From JAGSPQ01 sp038206395 (GTDB lineage Bacteria > Myxococcota > Myxococcia > Myxococcales > Myxococcaceae), in the NCBI GenBank assembly GCA_038206395.1, contig JBBRAX010000036.1:1-64000 (forward strand): DNA of 64,000 nucleotides, given 5' to 3'. A model generated the notes under the pieces. That model did not search any database, was not told where the DNA came from, and worked only from the letters and a program-made list of their open reading frames with translations. The number at the start of each line of letters is the position of its first letter. Positions within the stretch are counted from its first letter, which is position 1. The translations under genes were made by a program, and so were the position numbers. Below are positions 60,790-64,000 of this stretch, one piece after another.

Positions 60790-61947
60790 ATGCGGCGGCT
60801 CGGCATCGCGTTGCTGCTGGCGTTGGTGGTGTTGCCCGGCTGCACGTCGAGCCGGCGTCAGCGGCCCCCGCGCGATCGCGCTTCGAAGATCGTCGACGCG
60901 CCGCTGCGCTTCGTCTTCATCGACCTCGGGCAGGCCGATTCGATGATGGTCATCTACCGCGGCAAGGTGCTGCTGATGGACGCGGGCGAGTCGCGCACCG
61001 ACGAAGACGCGAACAAGTTCCACGTCATCGGCGAACGCCTGCAAGAGCTCACCGGCAAGCGGCACATCGACACGTTTGTCTTGAGCCACTACCACCGCGA
61101 TCACATCGGCGACGAGAAAGACCAGACAGGCCTGTTCGGGTTGATCGCGTCTGACGGCGTGACGGTGGGCGAGCTCATCGATCGCGGCCCGGACAACTAC
61201 GGGGAAAGCGGCGAGAAGGGCGAGACCCAGAAAGGCTACGAGCGCGCGGTGCCGAAGTGGCTGTCGTCGGGCAAGGTGAAGACGCACCGCGCGGTGACCG
61301 TCGGTGACAAGGTGGACCTCGGCGAAGGCCTTCAGATCGACGTCGTGGCGGCGAACGGCAACGGGCTGCTGGAGGCGCTGGCGAAGAGCAACCCGGCCGA
61401 GCTCGACGCCTACCCCGCTTCTGAAAACGACTACTCGGTGGCCTTGAAGTTCACCTACCAGGACTTCGAGCTCTTCGCGGGCGGAGACCTGACGGGCTTG
61501 ACCCAGCACCGCGAGTTCGGCAACCGCCGCGAGGGCTACCACGACATCGAGTCGAGCACGGCTGAGCGCGTGGGCGACGTCGAGGTCTACCGGGCAGATC
61601 ACCACGGCTCGGCGCACTCGTCGAACGCGTGCTTCATGAGCGTCTTGAGCCCCGAGGTGTCCGTCGTCTCGTCGGGCGCCAACAACTACGGCCACCCCAC
61701 CCCGAAGGCGTTCGATGCGATGGCCGCCTCGGGCAAGGTCTTCATCACCGGCGGCGCGGACGTGAGGGTTCAGAAGCACGTCGAGAAGTCGATTGTCGGG
61801 GGCGACGTCACCGTGCTGGTCGACGCCGACGGCAAGCGCTACTCGGTGAACGGCCGCGACCTGCGAGCGAAGTCGGAAGCGCAGGAAGACGAGCAGCGGC
61901 CCGACCGCCCGCGGAAGTGCGTCGGCGAGAACGTCGCTCCGCACTGA
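60790..61947 (+). CDS. ComEC/Rec2-like metallo-beta-lactamase-fold lipoprotein
   Basis: The 385-residue lipoprotein has a lipobox (LLALVVLPGC, Cys at 18). The hydrolase fold has FIDLGQADSMMVIYRGKVLL, the zinc motif SHYHRDHIGD (HxHxDH), a second Asp in FAGGDLTG and the late YRADHHGSAHSSN. This is the ComEC C-terminal type of the fold, which acts on DNA or phosphodiesters. It follows the TolC-like gene by two bases, so it is in the operon, perhaps as a periplasmic phosphodiesterase. Confidence 0.85.
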   Translation: MRRLGIALLLALVVLPGCTSSRRQRPPRDRASKIVDAPLRFVFIDLGQADSMMVIYRGKVLLMDAGESRTDEDANKFHVIGERLQELTGKRHIDTFVLSHYHRDHIGDEKDQTGLFGLIASDGVTVGELIDRGPDNYGESGEKGETQKGYERAVPKWLSSGKVKTHRAVTVGDKVDLGEGLQIDVVAANGNGLLEALAKSNPAELDAYPASENDYSVALKFTYQDFELFAGGDLTGLTQHREFGNRREGYHDIESSTAERVGDVEVYRADHHGSAHSSNACFMSVLSPEVSVVSSGANNYGHPTPKAFDAMAASGKVFITGGADVRVQKHVEKSIVGGDVTVLVDADGKRYSVNGRDLRAKSEAQEDEQRPDRPRKCVGENVAPH

Positions 61948-62066
61948 GCACTGCGGTGGGCAGTGGATAAGCGCGTGGACGCTCCAGTGTCGGGGGGCGC
62001 AGCGGTCAGGCCCGCGGAACCACTGAAGGTGGAGGTGGGCAGCGGGTTTGCAGTGCATCCGCGCGG

Positions 62067-62537
62067 ATGCGCACCGTCCCCAACGAAAGAGCCCTGAAGG
62101 ACCAGGCCCACGTGCTGCTCCGCAAGGGCAGGCTCGCCGACGCCGCCGAGCTCTACCGGCAGCTGATCGCGCTCAACACGAAGGACGCGTCGCTGCGGTT
62201 GCACCACGCCGAGCTGTGCGATCGGCTGAACCAGAAAGATCGCGCGGTGGCGTCCTACCAGGTCGCGGCGCACCTGCTTAAAAGTGCCGGCCACACCGCC
62301 AAAGCGCGCGCGGCGATCAACGCGGGGCTGCGCGTGTCGTCCGAAGATTCAGGGCTGCGGCGGGCGCTTCGGGACATGGCTCCACCGCTGACGCTGGTTC
62401 CGAAGCCGCCTGCCTGGCTGGACGACGTTCCTCCCGACGAGGCGCTCACCGAGCCGCACCTGATGGCGGTCGACGAGCCGGGGAAGAGCAACCGCACCGT
62501 GAGCCAGCGGGCGCCGCAGCGCGCGCAGACCCGGTAA
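62067..62537 (+). CDS. TPR-repeat protein
   Basis: The 156-residue protein has two to three tetratricopeptide units (DQAHVLLRKGRLADAAELYR, LHHAELCDRLNQKDRAVASY, KARAAINAGLRV). A proline-rich tail follows. TPRs act as protein docking sites. The gap upstream (61948-62066) contains no gene, and the gene may still be read from the RND operon. Confidence 0.72.
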   Translation: MRTVPNERALKDQAHVLLRKGRLADAAELYRQLIALNTKDASLRLHHAELCDRLNQKDRAVASYQVAAHLLKSAGHTAKARAAINAGLRVSSEDSGLRRALRDMAPPLTLVPKPPAWLDDVPPDEALTEPHLMAVDEPGKSNRTVSQRAPQRAQTR

Positions 62538-62634
62538 ACCCGTTCATCCCTTCAGAGCAGACAAGGCCAGCGCATCCCCAAAGGGCACGCGGCCGAGCAC
62601 CGATTCCGAGCTCGCTTCCTGGCCCTTCTGCGAA

Positions 62635-64000
62635 TCAAAACGCCTTGTTGAGGATCAGCCCGAAGCCGACGTTGAACGCGGCGCTCGGCCGGATCCCGAA
62701 GCCGAGGAACATGTCGACCTGGAACATGTCGAGCGCGAGCAACGACACCGTGGGTCCGACGCCCATGCCGAACGCGGGGTAGAGCTCCTGCGTCGTGCGG
62801 TTCCGTTCGGCGAAGATCCCGAAGTCCGCGAACGCGCCGATCTTGAGCACGTCGCGCACCAGCGAGAAGCGGAACTCGAGAAGAATCGAGATCGCGGTCG
62901 GCACCCAGATGCCGTTGTAGATGCCGCGAACGAACTCACCCACCGAGATCTCGTCGGCAAAGGTGATGTCACCCCAGGTCGCGTGGCCGCGACCCTTCAC
63001 CCAGAAGTCGTGCCAGCCGATTTCCTTCACGTACTGGTAGCGCAGGTCGACCCAGCCCATGCCGAGGTCTTTACGCAGCGGGAAGTAGTACCTGAACTCG
63101 GACTCCAGCGTGTGGCGGCGATCCCACCGGAGCACCTTCGGGTTCACCACCGACTCGTGAAGCAACCGCACGAAAGGTCGGTTGTGCTGGATCATCCGCC
63201 CCTCGTACGGGGTGTCGACGCCCGGCGGTGACTCGACGCCGAACAGCACGCGGTACTCGTAGCCCGCCGCGACCGAGAAACGCAGCGCGGGCCGCACTTC
63301 GAGCTCGAGCTGCAGCGCCGCATCGACCGTCCAGTTCCAGAAGCTCTCGATCTGCAGATCACCGCGCTGCCGGGACGTGATGCTCGTCGCCGTCCAGATG
63401 CCAGGCCGGAAGTACTTCGCCAGCTTCTGCGTCGTGTAGCTCGCGTCGAAAGCACCGCGCGAGAAGTACGGGTACAGGTCGGCGGTGCCAATGCGGAACC
63501 GTGCGCCGAGCCCCCCGCTGCCGCCCACGTACCAGCGGTCGCCTTTCGCCAGCAGGTCGCGCCCGACGTAGTTGAGGCCAAGCTCGATGCCGTCGATGTA
63601 ATACGCGCGGATGTCGACCCCCACGTAGCTGTGATCGTTGGGAGGGAAGCTGATTCGCACCTCGTACGGCCGGCGCGGGTGAATCATGTTGCCGCCCGCC
63701 ACCGAAAAATCGAGCTCGTCGGGAAACGCCTCGACCTGCGGCCCGTTGTGCTTCACCGGCGCGGTGCGCACCAGCTGCCACACGACTCCCGGAGTGCCCA
63801 GCTGCTCACCCAGGCTCCGCACCTGGCGATCGAGCAGATCGCGGTTGAACACGTCGTAGGGCAGCGCCAGCGCCAGCTTGAATCGCAGCTGCTGAAACGA
63901 CAGCTGGCCCATGAAGAGGATGCGGTCGATCTTCCCTTCGTCGATCGTCGCCTCGATTTCGTTCTTCTCGGTGACCCGCGCGGTCACCGTGGCGAGCTCG
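62635..64000 (-). CDS. Omp85/BamA-TamA-type outer-membrane protein, C-terminal part
   Basis: The reading frame stays open to the window edge, so the 5' end is missing. Visible are the end of a POTRA-like domain (TIDEGKIDRILFMGQLSFQQ) and a beta barrel of about 16 strands with alternating aromatic residues (VGGSGGLGARFRIG, HTLESEFRYYFPLRK, GMGWVDLRYQYVKEI, SLVRDVLKIGAFADFG). The chain ends NKAF, the terminal Phe of outer-membrane barrels. It inserts or exports proteins in the outer membrane, or is a variant such as a lipase-linked barrel. The gap 62538-62634 holds nothing recognised. Confidence 0.82.
   Translation of the reverse strand, partial: ELATVTARVTEKNEIEATIDEGKIDRILFMGQLSFQQLRFKLALALPYDVFNRDLLDRQVRSLGEQLGTPGVVWQLVRTAPVKHNGPQVEAFPDELDFSVAGGNMIHPRRPYEVRISFPPNDHSYVGVDIRAYYIDGIELGLNYVGRDLLAKGDRWYVGGSGGLGARFRIGTADLYPYFSRGAFDASYTTQKLAKYFRPGIWTATSITSRQRGDLQIESFWNWTVDAALQLELEVRPALRFSVAAGYEYRVLFGVESPPGVDTPYEGRMIQHNRPFVRLLHESVVNPKVLRWDRRHTLESEFRYYFPLRKDLGMGWVDLRYQYVKEIGWHDFWVKGRGHATWGDITFADEISVGEFVRGIYNGIWVPTAISILLEFRFSLVRDVLKIGAFADFGIFAERNRTTQELYPAFGMGVGPTVSLLALDMFQVDMFLGFGIRPSAAFNVGFGLILNKAF

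Noticed and set aside
1..64000. tRNA, rRNA, CRISPR arrays, prophage, defence islands, biosynthetic clusters
   Set aside because: Looked for by eye on both strands; no cloverleaf with conserved loops, no regularly spaced repeats, no nuclease, Cas, integrase or large modular synthase sequence was found.

Overview
The window reads as a myxobacterial chromosome segment (Myxococcota, probably Cystobacterineae). The support is high-GC, densely packed coding DNA; lipoproteins with long Gly/Ser linkers or repeated Asp-Ala-Gly units; a metallopeptidase ending in a MYXO-CTERM-type tail (CGC, hydrophobic helix, RRRN); an AgmX/PglI C-terminal protein; Ser/Thr-kinase-like, MshEN, PilZ and DUF4388 signalling proteins; and many GTG starts with 4-base gene overlaps. 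No rRNA, tRNA, CRISPR array, intact insertion sequence or phage was found.

Layout. 0-6.7 kb: a carbohydrate block that is partly decayed (phosphoketolase 3' fragment, class I aldolase pseudogene, an intact histidine-phosphatase/HAD fusion, DUF2254 membrane protein, ROK-kinase remnant, intact GH15 hydrolase). 6.7-17.4 kb: aldo/keto reductase, an RbfA-like/RtcB pair, surface and membrane proteins, glutamate dehydrogenase with a clear terminator, PilZ protein. 17.4-26.8 kb: a minus-strand housekeeping run (aminopeptidase P, accD, folC, grpE, htrA) head-to-head with a plus-strand set led by a fused acetate kinase-PduL protein, then quinone oxidoreductase and agmatinase-type hydrolase. 26.8-35.3 kb: second HtrA protease, kelch-like lipoprotein, pseudokinase with PEGA domains, MshEN protein, response regulator with DUF4388, cold-shock gene with AT-rich leader. 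35.3-46.3 kb: 70-bp tandem repeat, desaturase, methyltransferase, MYXO-CTERM metallopeptidase, AgmX-like protein, Cys-rich lipoprotein, CrtI-like oxidoreductase, frameshifted lipoprotein. 46.3-52.3 kb: hydrolase and 3-hydroxybutyrate dehydrogenase behind three copies of a 15-17 bp palindrome, PhyH-type oxygenase with aldo/keto reductase, second MshEN protein, and a 168-bp element with 24-bp terminal inverted repeats. 52.3-64 kb: Hsp70-like, SGNH hydrolase and M1 aminopeptidase on the minus strand; RND transporter, MlaC-like carrier, TolC-like channel and metallo-beta-lactamase lipoprotein on the plus strand; TPR protein and an Omp85-type barrel cut by the window edge.

How genes may work together. 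Phosphoketolase would make acetyl-phosphate and the AckA-PduL fusion would turn acetyl-phosphate into acetate/ATP or acetyl-CoA, but the phosphoketolase and aldolase here look broken. GrpE, HtrA and Hsp70 are protein quality-control genes. The RND-MlaC-TolC set looks like a lipid export or trafficking route across the envelope. The palindromes look like operators for a 3-hydroxybutyrate operon. All functional calls are by recognition of family motifs without database searches.
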